DNA from: Kribbella pittospori
GTDB lineage: Bacteria; Actinomycetota; Actinomycetes; Propionibacteriales; Kribbellaceae
DNA length: 64,000 bases
Assembly: GCF_004331465.1 (NCBI RefSeq)
Contig: NZ_SJKB01000013.1
Span: 62,001-126,000, forward strand
Direction of reading: 5' to 3'
Shown: one piece after another, positions 16,635 through 24,961 of the stretch
Layout of the letters: each line of letters begins with the position of its first letter
Numbering within the stretch: the first letter of the stretch is position 1
Program-made: the position numbers and the translations under genes
The notes under the pieces: generated by a model
Told to the model about the DNA's origin: nothing
The model's input: only the letters and a program-made list of their open reading frames with translations
Database searches by the model: none

Positions 16635-18281
16635 TCAGCGGCGTCCGGGCAGCTTCGATGTGACCATGGACACCACGTCGTTGACTTCGTGGATCCTCAG
16701 TACCCTCGCCACCCCGGCGTACACCGGGAGCATCACGACGGCGGCCACCGCGAGTTCGAGGAGCGCGCCGAGGGGTCCGGACCACTCCACCGCCATGCCG
16801 AGCAGCCAGATCACACCGCGCCCGGCCAGCACCGCGATGACGGCGGCGATCACCATCGCGAGCAGCGGCAACCCGATCCCGGCGCCGTGCACCCGCGGGA
16901 CCTTCCGGCGAAGGACGGGCCGGGACAGCAGTACGGCGACCAGGTACGCCAGCGCGTACGCCCCGCCGAGGACCACACCGCTGAACCGGAGGTTCTGCTG
17001 GTCCAGCACCACCCGGACCCCGATCACGGCCGCCGCGATGTTCGTCGCCGCGATCACGCACTGCAGGAAGAAGGGTGAGCGGGTGTCCTCGAACGCGTAG
17101 AAGACGCGCAGCTGGAAGTACTGCACGGTGAACGGCACGATGCCGAGCGCCAGCGCCATCAGCGTGTACGACATTAGCGTCAGGTTGTTCTTGCCGGAGC
17201 CGTAGCCGGCGATCACCGTGACGATCGGGTACGCGAAGGCGATCATCGCGGCCGCCGCCGGTACGACGATCGCCAGCGTCTGCCGGATCGACCGGGCCGA
17301 CAACCGTTCCACTTCGACCAGGTCGCCGTCGGCCGCGAGTGCCGACATCTGCGGCAGCGCGGCCGTCGCGAGCGACACGGTGACGATGCCGTGTGGCACC
17401 AGGATGATCAGCATCGCCGTGCTGTAGGCGAACAGACCCGCCTTCGCGCCCGGGTCATGCGACGCGGTACCCGCGATGGCGAGCCGGGTGACGACGACCA
17501 GAGTCACCTGGTTCACCGCGACGAACAGTACGGTCCAGATGCCCAATCGGGCAGTGTGACCCAGACCGGTACCGCGCAGACCGAACTTCGGCCGGTACAG
17601 ATGCCCGCTCGCCCTCAGATACGGCAGCAGCACCAGAAGCTGGACGGCGATGCCCACCGTGTGCCCGAGACCGAGCAGGAGCTCCTCGCCGTGGCTGTAG
17701 GTGGGTGGGGTGTCGCCGGTGCGGTAGATCAGCATGAAGATGACGATCGACGCGCAGGCGACGACGTTGTTCGCGATCGGCGCCCACATCATCGGGCCGA
17801 ACCGGCGTCGCGCGTTCAGCACCTGGCCGACCAGCACGAACGCGCCGTAGAAGAAGATCTGCGGCAGACAGAGCCGGACGAACATGATCATCGACGCGCG
17901 CTCCGGCGCCCGGGACGGGTCGTGCAGCTCCGCCGGCATGTACAGCTGGGCGATCGCGGGTGCGAGCAGGACGCACGCGACCGTGACAACGGCCAGTACG
18001 ACGAAGCCGAAGGTGAGCAGCCGGTTGGTGAAGTCCTGGCCGCCGTCGTGGTGGTTCTTGATCGCACGCACCAGTTGCGGCACCAGCACGGTGTTGAACA
18101 CACCGCCGGCCAGCAGGATGTAGAGGCTGTTCGGGATGGTGTTCGCGGCGGTGAAGATGTCGGCCCGCAGGGCGGTGCCGATGGCAGCCGCAAGGAGGGC
18201 GATCCGGACGAATCCGAGCAGGCGGGACAGCACCGTTCCTGCTGCCATCACCGCCGCGGAGCGCAGGGTGCGGTCAGCCAT
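16635..18281 (-). CDS. murJ: Lipid II flippase MurJ (MviN)
   Basis: The 548-residue polytopic protein has the MviN signature at the N-terminus (GTVLSRLLGFVRIALLAAAIG, DIFTAANTIPN) and about 14 predicted helices; other conserved stretches are GGVFNTVLVPQ and YFQLRVFYAFEDTRSPF. It moves lipid II across the membrane for peptidoglycan synthesis. Its start overlaps the end of the DUF6049 gene by 8 bases. The pseudokinase gene follows after 160 bases, in line with the MviN-pseudokinase partnership known in mycobacteria. Confidence 0.93.
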   Translation of the reverse strand: MADRTLRSAAVMAAGTVLSRLLGFVRIALLAAAIGTALRADIFTAANTIPNSLYILLAGGVFNTVLVPQLVRAIKNHHDGGQDFTNRLLTFGFVVLAVVTVACVLLAPAIAQLYMPAELHDPSRAPERASMIMFVRLCLPQIFFYGAFVLVGQVLNARRRFGPMMWAPIANNVVACASIVIFMLIYRTGDTPPTYSHGEELLLGLGHTVGIAVQLLVLLPYLRASGHLYRPKFGLRGTGLGHTARLGIWTVLFVAVNQVTLVVVTRLAIAGTASHDPGAKAGLFAYSTAMLIILVPHGIVTVSLATAALPQMSALAADGDLVEVERLSARSIRQTLAIVVPAAAAMIAFAYPIVTVIAGYGSGKNNLTLMSYTLMALALGIVPFTVQYFQLRVFYAFEDTRSPFFLQCVIAATNIAAAVIGVRVVLDQQNLRFSGVVLGGAYALAYLVAVLLSRPVLRRKVPRVHGAGIGLPLLAMVIAAVIAVLAGRGVIWLLGMAVEWSGPLGALLELAVAAVVMLPVYAGVARVLRIHEVNDVVSMVTSKLPGRR

Positions 18282-20589
18282 CCTTCGAACCGACTCCTTC
18301 TTTCAGCGACGAGTCCGGCGCGGCGGGTTCCGGTACGGCGTTCGCCTCCGGGCGATCGTGCTCCGGATCCGCGGCGGCCTCGGGGAGTTCGTCCCCGGTC
18401 GTGGTGTCCAGCGGAGCCGGGTGCAGCGGGTCGGGGGTGGCCTCGGTCGGCGGGTCTGACGGGTTCCGGCGCTCGGTCCGGATCCGGCGATAGATACGGA
18501 CGAACGACGTACCGAACAGCAGAGCGCAGGCCGCGCCGACCAGGACCCAGCCGACGCTGCCGTACTGGCTGGCCTGGATCAGCAGCTCCTCGGAGTCCCC
18601 GACCGGGCGCCCGGACGACGTGATCACCTGCGCGTTGGCGCGGATCAGGCCGTTCTGTTCGGCGCTCGCGTTGATCCGCGGCGTCCACTTCTGGCCCGCG
18701 GCCAGGATCCGGCTCTGCTGAGGTTCGATCCGCAGGTCGGTGCGGTTGGCGGGCGTCACCACGACCGCCACGCGGACCGACCACTGGGTGCTGTTCGTGA
18801 TGGTCAGCGGGAACGTGCCCTTGCTGCCGGCCAGGTTGACCTTGATCTCGCGGCGCTCGCCGTTGACCGGGTTGTTGACCAGGTGCACCTTGTTCAGCTG
18901 CAGGTTGACCGAGCCCAGCTCGACCGCGGCGAAGTCCCGCGCCTCGTCCGGGAAGCCGCGCCAGCTGGTCGAGGTGGAGCGCAGCAGGGCCTGCGGCATG
19001 ACCTGGAGCAAGTCGTCCGGGTTCGCCAGCAGGTTCTGCATGGTCGTGATCGCTTCGTCGAGCTGCTTGATGCCGTCGAGCTGGGGACCGGTCAGGCCGC
19101 CGTTCGACTTCGGCGCCGCGGGCGCTTTGGTGGTCGGCGGCTTCGGCGTACTCGCGACCGCCTGGGCCACGTCGGTGGCCGTGATCCACGGCAGCGTCAG
19201 ACTCCCGGCCAGTGCGGCAGTGGCCTGGCCCTCGACGTCCCAGCCGCGCGGCGGCAGTGCGACCACGGTAGCTGGGTTCTTGTCCTTGCCCTCGGAGGCG
19301 ATCAGTGCGGTCTCGGCGGCGAACCGCTGCCGGACCTGGAGCGGGGTGTCGTTGCTGTCCGCATCCGGACCGCCACTGGTGAGCTCGGAGTCCGCGATGA
19401 CGGTGCGGACGGTGCGGTTCGGGCCTTCCGGGGTGATGACGTCGTACACCGGGCTGTTGGTCAGCGCCGGACGGTTGTCCTCGGACCAGGAGGAGCTACT
19501 GACCAGGTTCAGGTCCTGGTCGGTGGCGCCGGCGAAGCCGCCGGACGCGGCGGCGAGGTAGCGGCTGGCCGCGGCACCGCCCTCGAGCCAGAGACCATTG
19601 GTGAAAGCAGGGGCCAGGTTGTACCGCTCGGTGGTGGTCCGTGCCTGCGCGACCAGCTTCTTCAGTGGTTCGCCGGCGTCGAGCAGGCCGGCCACGTCCG
19701 GATCGCCGTACGGGAGCAGGACGACCTGGTTGCCGCGGATGCGGCTCGCCTCGAACTCCTTGAGCCACGCCGCCGCGGTCGCCTGTCCGGTGCCCTTGGT
19801 CGTCCGGCCGCCTGACCCGACGATCTCGTACCCCTTGGCCATCTGGCGGACCTCGTCGAGCATCGCGGGATCGACGAGCCAGGTGACGGTGTGCTGCTTG
19901 CCGAGGGCGAGCAACCGGCCGAGCGACCCGGTGGGGGACAGCGATTGGGCCAGCGAGTCGTTCGTGAACCGCGGCCCGCCGAGCTGGGTCGGCCGGTGCC
20001 GCAACGGGATGACGAGCGCGGTGTTCACCTTGCGGGTCAGTGGATCGGTGCCGATCACCGGCATCAATGTGCGAGAACGGCCGATCGTGACCCGGTCGCT
20101 GTCCGGCGGCTGACCGCGGAACACGACGCCGACGACGTACGCACCGGTGCGGTCGGAGATCCGCCACTGCTCCCACGGCACGGTGAGGGTGAACTCCGCC
20201 GAGGCCTTCGGTGCCAGCGGCTGCTCGAACGGCTGGAAAGCCGTTCCGTCGGTCAGGTTGGCGCAGCTGTCGCGGTCCCGCATGGCGACGTCCTGTTCGG
20301 CGGGCACGTCGGCGATGTCGGCCGAGCTGGACAGCCGGGTCCGGTCGATGCAGGCGAGCGCCTGGGGCTCGTCGAACGTCACCGAACTGGTGTTCGTCAC
20401 CCGGCCCTTGATCACCACGGGCATGCCGGGTTTCGGTGCCACCGGCGTGAACGAGTCGATGCTGACGTCGACAGTGAGGTCGTCGCCGGGCGCCGCGACG
20501 GTCGGCTGGACGCCGAGGAACGCTGCGCAGGCAACAACCAGCAGGCCCGCACCCGCCGCCGCGGAGAGCCTCAGTCGCCGTCTGAACAC
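18274..20589 (-). CDS. DUF6049 family secreted/membrane-anchored protein
   Basis: The 771-residue protein has an N-terminal signal segment (LSAAAGAGLLVVACAAFLG), a long extracytoplasmic region and a C-terminal membrane helix (YGSVGWVLVGAACALLFG). A charged cytoplasmic tail of about 75 residues ends it. Genes of this kind always precede murJ in actinobacteria, which implies a cell-envelope role, but the function is not known. Cysteines at about 84, 115 and elsewhere may form disulfides. It overlaps murJ by 8 bases and is divergent from the CCA-adding gene, 24 bases away. Confidence 0.8.
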   Translation of the reverse strand: MFRRRLRLSAAAGAGLLVVACAAFLGVQPTVAAPGDDLTVDVSIDSFTPVAPKPGMPVVIKGRVTNTSSVTFDEPQALACIDRTRLSSSADIADVPAEQDVAMRDRDSCANLTDGTAFQPFEQPLAPKASAEFTLTVPWEQWRISDRTGAYVVGVVFRGQPPDSDRVTIGRSRTLMPVIGTDPLTRKVNTALVIPLRHRPTQLGGPRFTNDSLAQSLSPTGSLGRLLALGKQHTVTWLVDPAMLDEVRQMAKGYEIVGSGGRTTKGTGQATAAAWLKEFEASRIRGNQVVLLPYGDPDVAGLLDAGEPLKKLVAQARTTTERYNLAPAFTNGLWLEGGAAASRYLAAASGGFAGATDQDLNLVSSSSWSEDNRPALTNSPVYDVITPEGPNRTVRTVIADSELTSGGPDADSNDTPLQVRQRFAAETALIASEGKDKNPATVVALPPRGWDVEGQATAALAGSLTLPWITATDVAQAVASTPKPPTTKAPAAPKSNGGLTGPQLDGIKQLDEAITTMQNLLANPDDLLQVMPQALLRSTSTSWRGFPDEARDFAAVELGSVNLQLNKVHLVNNPVNGERREIKVNLAGSKGTFPLTITNSTQWSVRVAVVVTPANRTDLRIEPQQSRILAAGQKWTPRINASAEQNGLIRANAQVITSSGRPVGDSEELLIQASQYGSVGWVLVGAACALLFGTSFVRIYRRIRTERRNPSDPPTEATPDPLHPAPLDTTTGDELPEAAADPEHDRPEANAVPEPAAPDSSLKEGVGSKDG

Positions 20590-20613
20590 GCCGTCACCGT
20601 AACCTAGTTCCCC

Positions 20614-22074
20614 GTGTCACCCTTTGCCGACCAGTCAGCCTCCGCCGGATCGTTGTCCGCCGTCCAGCAGCAAGCGGTCCAGTCGCTGCTGCGGATCGCG
20701 CCGGTCGTCGACGAACTCGGCAGCCGCTTCGCCGCCGCCGGCCACGAGATCGCCCTGGTCGGAGGACCCGTCCGGGACATTCTCCTGGGCCGGGGGAGCA
20801 AGGATCTCGACTTCGCCACGTCAGCACACCCGGACGTGGTCGAGCAGTTGCTGTCCGGCTGGGCGGACCATGTCTGGGACATCGGCAAGGCGTTCGGCAC
20901 CATCGGCAGTCGTAAGGGTGAGTGGGTTCTGGAGATCACGACGTACAGGTCGGAGTCCTACGATCCCACCTCGCGCAAGCCGGAGGTCGCGTACGGCGAC
21001 AGCCTCGAGGGCGACCTGGCCCGGCGCGACTTCGCCATGAACGCGATGGCGGTGCTGCTCCCGTCGCACCGCTTCGTCGACCCGTACGGCGGCCTCGCGG
21101 ACGTCGCGAGCAAGACGATCCGTACGCCGGGCACCCCGGAGGACTCGTTCTCCGACGACCCGCTGCGGATGATGCGGGCGGCCCGGTTCGCCGCACAGCT
21201 CGGCTTCACCCCGGACCCGGCGGTGGTGGCCGCGATGACCGCGATGGCCGAGCGGATCACGATCGTCTCGGCCGAACGGGTCCGCGACGAACTGGTCAAG
21301 CTGATCTGCTCCGACCACCCGCGGATCGGTCTCGACCTGCTGGTGTCCACCGGACTGGCCGATCACGTCCTGCCCGAGCTGCCCGCGCTGCGGCTGGAGG
21401 TGGACGAGCACCACCGGCACAAAGATGTGTACGAGCACTCGCTCACCGTCCTCGACCAGGCCATCGACCTCGAATCCCGCCTCACTGTTCCGACGCCCGA
21501 TTTCGTCGTCCGGTTCGCCGCACTGATCCACGACATCGGCAAACCGCGGACCCGGCGCTTCGAGGGCGCGGGCAAGGTGACCTTCCACCACCACGACGTG
21601 GTCGGCGCGAAGCTCGCCCGCAAGCGGATGAAGGCGCTGCGCTTCAGCAACGAGCAGATCGACCAGGTCGGCAAGCTGGTCGAGCTCCATCTGCGCTTCC
21701 ACGGGTACGGCACCGGCGAGTGGACCGATTCCGCCGTACGGCGTTATGTCCGCGACGCCGGCGACCAGCTCGACCGGCTGCACATCCTCACCCGCGCCGA
21801 CTGCACCACCCGCAACCGGCGCCGGGCCGAGGCGCTGCGGGCGGCGTACGACGATCTCGAGGCGCGGATCGAGCGGCTCCAGGAGCAGGAGGAGCTCGAT
21901 GCCCTGCGCCCCGATCTCGACGGCAACCAGATCATGGAGATCCTCGGCATCGAGCCGGGCCGCGAGGTCGGCGAGGCGTACAAGTTCCTGATGGACCTGC
22001 GCCTCGACCAGGGCCCGATCGGTCCGGAACGCGCTCGCGAAGCACTCCTGCAGTGGTGGTCCGAGCGCTCCTGA
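20614..22074 (+). CDS. CCA tRNA nucleotidyltransferase
   Basis: The 486-residue enzyme has a class II nucleotidyltransferase head (ALVGGPVRDILLGRGSKDLDFAT), an RRDFAMNAMA motif, the RNA-binding neck and an HD domain (RFAALIHDIGKPRTR). It adds or repairs the 3' CCA of tRNA. The GTG start lies 24 bases from the divergent DUF6049 gene. The same enzyme neighbours murJ in mycobacteria (pcnA), though there a Nudix gene lies between; none is present here. Confidence 0.95.
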   Translation: MSPFADQSASAGSLSAVQQQAVQSLLRIAPVVDELGSRFAAAGHEIALVGGPVRDILLGRGSKDLDFATSAHPDVVEQLLSGWADHVWDIGKAFGTIGSRKGEWVLEITTYRSESYDPTSRKPEVAYGDSLEGDLARRDFAMNAMAVLLPSHRFVDPYGGLADVASKTIRTPGTPEDSFSDDPLRMMRAARFAAQLGFTPDPAVVAAMTAMAERITIVSAERVRDELVKLICSDHPRIGLDLLVSTGLADHVLPELPALRLEVDEHHRHKDVYEHSLTVLDQAIDLESRLTVPTPDFVVRFAALIHDIGKPRTRRFEGAGKVTFHHHDVVGAKLARKRMKALRFSNEQIDQVGKLVELHLRFHGYGTGEWTDSAVRRYVRDAGDQLDRLHILTRADCTTRNRRRAEALRAAYDDLEARIERLQEQEELDALRPDLDGNQIMEILGIEPGREVGEAYKFLMDLRLDQGPIGPERAREALLQWWSERS

Positions 22075-22112
22075 GCGTTCCCCGCGTCTGTTGACGGCGG
22101 TACCGTCGGTGG

Positions 22113-22874
22113 ATGGAGTGGCTGTTGGCTGCCCTGGGGGGCGGTGGGTTGGCCCTGGCGGCCCGCTATCTGTGGGTCCGGCGGGGGTCGCGGCGCCTCG
22201 ATCGCGCCGAGCTCGAGCAGATCCGTGTGCTCGCGGATGACGATGTCACGTTGCTGGGAGAAGAGCTCCGGCGGCTGGGTGAACGCGTCGAGGGCCGCGA
22301 GCTCGGTGCCGAGGCGCGGCGCGACTACCAGCAAGCTCTCGACGCCTACCAATCCGCGCAACGATCGGTGCGGGAGCTGAAGTCGGTGGACGACATCAGC
22401 ACCATCACCGACACACTCGCCGGCGCGCGCTACGCGATGATCTGCGTTCTGGCTCGAGTCGATGGCCGGCCGATTCCGGAGCGCCGGGTGCCGTGCTTCT
22501 TCAACCCGCAGCATGGCCCGTCGACGACGGACGTGGTCTGGACCTGGCCGGGTCGAGGCACTCGCACGGTGCCGGCGTGCGCACAGGATGCGGCCCGGGT
22601 GAAGGTGCACGACGATCCCGAGATTCGGTATGTCCGCTACGGCACGCGGCGGGTTCCGTACTGGGAGGCCGGCACGGCTGTCGCGCCGTACGGCCGTGGC
22701 TACTTCACGCACGGCGGAGGCGCGACCTTCATCGCGTTGGCTGCGTTTGAAGGTCAGTCCGGTGCGCCCGGCGGCTGGGGAAGCTGGGACGGCGGGATCG
22801 GCCACGGCGGGTTTGACGGAGGCCACGGCGGCTTCGATGGTGTCGGCGACGGTGGCGGAGGCGGCGACGGGTGA
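22113..22874 (+). CDS. Membrane-anchored protein of unknown function, paralogue A
   Basis: The 253-residue protein has an N-terminal membrane helix (about 3-20), a coiled-coil-like charged region (about 28-95) and a conserved core with RRVPCFFNPQHGPSTTDVVW followed about 20 residues later by VPACAQDAAR. A C-terminal tail is very rich in Gly. The core is shared with the next gene. The two cysteines and His-containing loop could bind metal, but this is only a suggestion. GTGA overlap with paralogue B implies coupled translation. Confidence 0.7.
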   Translation: MEWLLAALGGGGLALAARYLWVRRGSRRLDRAELEQIRVLADDDVTLLGEELRRLGERVEGRELGAEARRDYQQALDAYQSAQRSVRELKSVDDISTITDTLAGARYAMICVLARVDGRPIPERRVPCFFNPQHGPSTTDVVWTWPGRGTRTVPACAQDAARVKVHDDPEIRYVRYGTRRVPYWEAGTAVAPYGRGYFTHGGGATFIALAAFEGQSGAPGGWGSWDGGIGHGGFDGGHGGFDGVGDGGGGGDG

Positions 22875-23470
22875 ACGCCTGGAACCTGCGTGGTCTGCTG
22901 GGGGCACGACGCGCCAACACTCTCGCCCTGATGCGGATGCTCGCTGAGGAGGACGTCTCGGAGTTGGGCGCTGAGGTCGGCAGCCTGTCGACCCAGGCGA
23001 TGGACCGTGACAGCCGCCGCAATTACGTCGGCGCCCAGCAGGCGTACGCCGCCGCGAGGGGAGTGCTGGCCGAACTACAAGGCAACGAGTCAATACACGC
23101 CGCCACGGAGGCGGTCGCGACGGGACAGTACGAACTGCTCTGTGTCCGTGCCCGTCTCGCCGGAGAGCCCGTTCCCGAGCGCCGCGTGCCATGCATCTTC
23201 GACCCAAGACACGGCCCATCCACCACCGATGTGCTGTGGAACCAGTCGGATCAGGGTCGGCTCCCGGCCTGTGCCGATGACGCTGCCCGGCTGGAGGCCG
23301 GCGACCAACCGCTGATCCGCGACGTGGAGTACACCGGACTCCGGATGCCGTACTGGCAGGTGGGCGCCGCCTTCGCGCCGTACGCGACCGGGTACTTCGG
23401 CTCCGATGCAGCCGGCGCCGGTCAGCAAGCGCTCACGCTGTTCGAGGGACGAATTCACACTGCCGGTTAG
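22871..23470 (+). CDS. Protein of unknown function, paralogue B
   Basis: The 199-residue protein is homologous to the preceding gene over nearly its whole length: a charged helical N-half, then RRVPCIFDPRHGPSTTDVLW and LPACADDAARLEAG. It lacks the membrane helix and Gly-rich tail. One copy is therefore membrane-bound and one probably soluble, as if they form a hetero-complex. GTG start on the GTGA overlap. The 3' end overlaps the convergent class IV aminotransferase by 4 bases. Confidence 0.7.
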   Translation: MNAWNLRGLLGARRANTLALMRMLAEEDVSELGAEVGSLSTQAMDRDSRRNYVGAQQAYAAARGVLAELQGNESIHAATEAVATGQYELLCVRARLAGEPVPERRVPCIFDPRHGPSTTDVLWNQSDQGRLPACADDAARLEAGDQPLIRDVEYTGLRMPYWQVGAAFAPYATGYFGSDAAGAGQQALTLFEGRIHTAG

Positions 23471-24243
23471 ATCGCCTGTGGTTGCAGCGCTGCGTAGGCC
23501 TTGGTGATTGTGTCGTGTGAGGGCGGGTGCGCGGTGTACGCCGTGGTGCCTTGCTTGGTGGTGATGGACGCGACCGGGAGGGCCGGGTCGATGGAGTTGG
23601 TCAGGTAGGCGGCGTCGTACGACGGGAGGTCGGCGAGCGGAATCGGGGTGGTGCCGAAGTCGGGCAGGCCTTGTTGCAGGAGTTGCTGGCGGATGCCTGG
23701 TAGGACGGGCGCGGCCGGGAAGACGATCGTGGTGCCGTGGGCGAAGCAGATGTTCCAGATCGAGGCTTCGGAGATCTCGCCGGTGGCGGTGTGGAAGATC
23801 GCGTCGTCGTACCCGGCGGCCTCGGCCTGGTGACCGTAGTACACGAGGTCGAAGGTGCCGGTGTGCTTGAGATGCGGGACAGCGCGCTCGTGCTCGAACG
23901 CGAGCAGGCGCGGCGGACGTACGCCGGGCTCGATCGGTGGACTGACGCGGATGAGCAGACTCGGCTCGCCGTCGGAGGCGAAGACGTGGACACGGATAGA
24001 AAGGTCGCCGGACCCGGCATGGTCGAGTGCGGTCCGAAGGTCGGCGCGGACACGATCGGCGGCCACCGGGCGGCCGAAGACCTCCCGGGAACTGCGGTCG
24101 AGCCGGTCGAAGTGCAGGTCGAGACCGTCGACCCGGCCGGCCCGGACCTGCAGCGAGGTGAAGTGTCCGTAGCTGGTTGCCCGGAGCAACGCAGCGTCGA
24201 CGGTGCGGAGCGGTTCGCCGTTCAGCAGGAGCAAGTCGGTCAC
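23467..24243 (-). CDS. Class IV PLP enzyme (aminodeoxychorismate lyase / branched-chain aminotransferase-like)
   Basis: The 258-residue fold-type IV protein has the expected cofactor lysine in VPHLKHTGTFD and the glutamate motif GEISEASIWNICF. Length and motif spacing fit PabC-like lyases or small amino acid aminotransferases; sequence alone does not separate them. It is divergent from the YgjV-like gene, 53 bases away. Confidence 0.8.
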   Translation of the reverse strand: MTDLLLLNGEPLRTVDAALLRATSYGHFTSLQVRAGRVDGLDLHFDRLDRSSREVFGRPVAADRVRADLRTALDHAGSGDLSIRVHVFASDGEPSLLIRVSPPIEPGVRPPRLLAFEHERAVPHLKHTGTFDLVYYGHQAEAAGYDDAIFHTATGEISEASIWNICFAHGTTIVFPAAPVLPGIRQQLLQQGLPDFGTTPIPLADLPSYDAAYLTNSIDPALPVASITTKQGTTAYTAHPPSHDTITKAYAALQPQAI

Positions 24244-24296
24244 ACCGCCAGTCTGACCTGAGCGGACCAGCGGGCCGTCTGGTCTACCCTCGCGCT

Positions 24297-24908
24297 GTGG
24301 ACGTCTTGAGCATCATCGGGTGGGGCGGATCCGCGCTGGTCGTCGCGTCCCTGCTGCAGGCGCGGATCCTGCGACTGCGGGTGCTGAACCTGATCGGCTG
24401 CGTGATCCTGGTCGGGTTCAACCTGGCGATCGGGGTGTGGCCGATGGTCGGCATGAACGCCGTCCTGGCAGTGATCAACGTGGTGCACCTGTGGCGCCTG
24501 CTCCGGCACCGGCACGACGAGGCCGAGTACCAGGTGCTGCAGGTCAACGACACCGACGCGTACCTGGGCCACGTGCTGGCGCAGCACGAGAAGGACATCA
24601 GCCAGTTCAACCCCGGCTTCACACCGAGCGCCAGCCCGTACGCGTTCCTGGTCCAGCACGGCGACCGCACCGTCGGCGTGGTCCTCGCCCACGACGCCGG
24701 TAACGGCCGGGCCCAGATCGACCTCGACTACGTGCTCCCGAAGTACCGCGACTTCACCCCCGGCGAGTTCGTCTACCGCCGCAGCGACGTCTTCACCGAC
24801 CACGGCTTCCACCAGGTCCTCGCCCCACCCCGCATGCGCGAGTCCACGCCGTACCTCAACAAACTCGGCTTCCACCCCGAAGGCGACAACCTCGTCCTGA
24901 ACCTCTAG
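24297..24908 (+). CDS. YgjV-like membrane protein with acetyltransferase-like C-terminal domain
   Basis: The 203-residue protein has three hydrophobic segments in the first 65 residues (IIGWGGSALVVASLLQ, LIGCVILVGFNLAIG, VGMNAVLAVINVVHLW). These match the YgjV inner-membrane family. The soluble C-half has the ordering of a degenerate GNAT fold. The GTG start is preceded at leaderless distance by a TACCCT hexamer. Function unknown. Confidence 0.65.
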   Translation: MDVLSIIGWGGSALVVASLLQARILRLRVLNLIGCVILVGFNLAIGVWPMVGMNAVLAVINVVHLWRLLRHRHDEAEYQVLQVNDTDAYLGHVLAQHEKDISQFNPGFTPSASPYAFLVQHGDRTVGVVLAHDAGNGRAQIDLDYVLPKYRDFTPGEFVYRRSDVFTDHGFHQVLAPPRMRESTPYLNKLGFHPEGDNLVLNL

Positions 24909-24925
24909 CGACTCTGACCAAAGTT

Positions 24926-24957
24926 GTATAGCTGTACTTATTATAAGTATAGTTATC
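24926..24957. promoter_or_regulatory. AT-rich imperfect palindrome in promoter of the ATPase gene
   Basis: ACTTAT-T-ATAAGT (24936-24948) is the core of a larger imperfect dyad extending to about 24926 and 24957. The whole stretch is markedly AT-rich against GC-rich surroundings and ends 4 bases before the ATG. It probably combines the promoter and an operator for a repressor, and it leaves no room for a normal leader. Confidence 0.5.
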
Positions 24958-24961
24958 AAAC

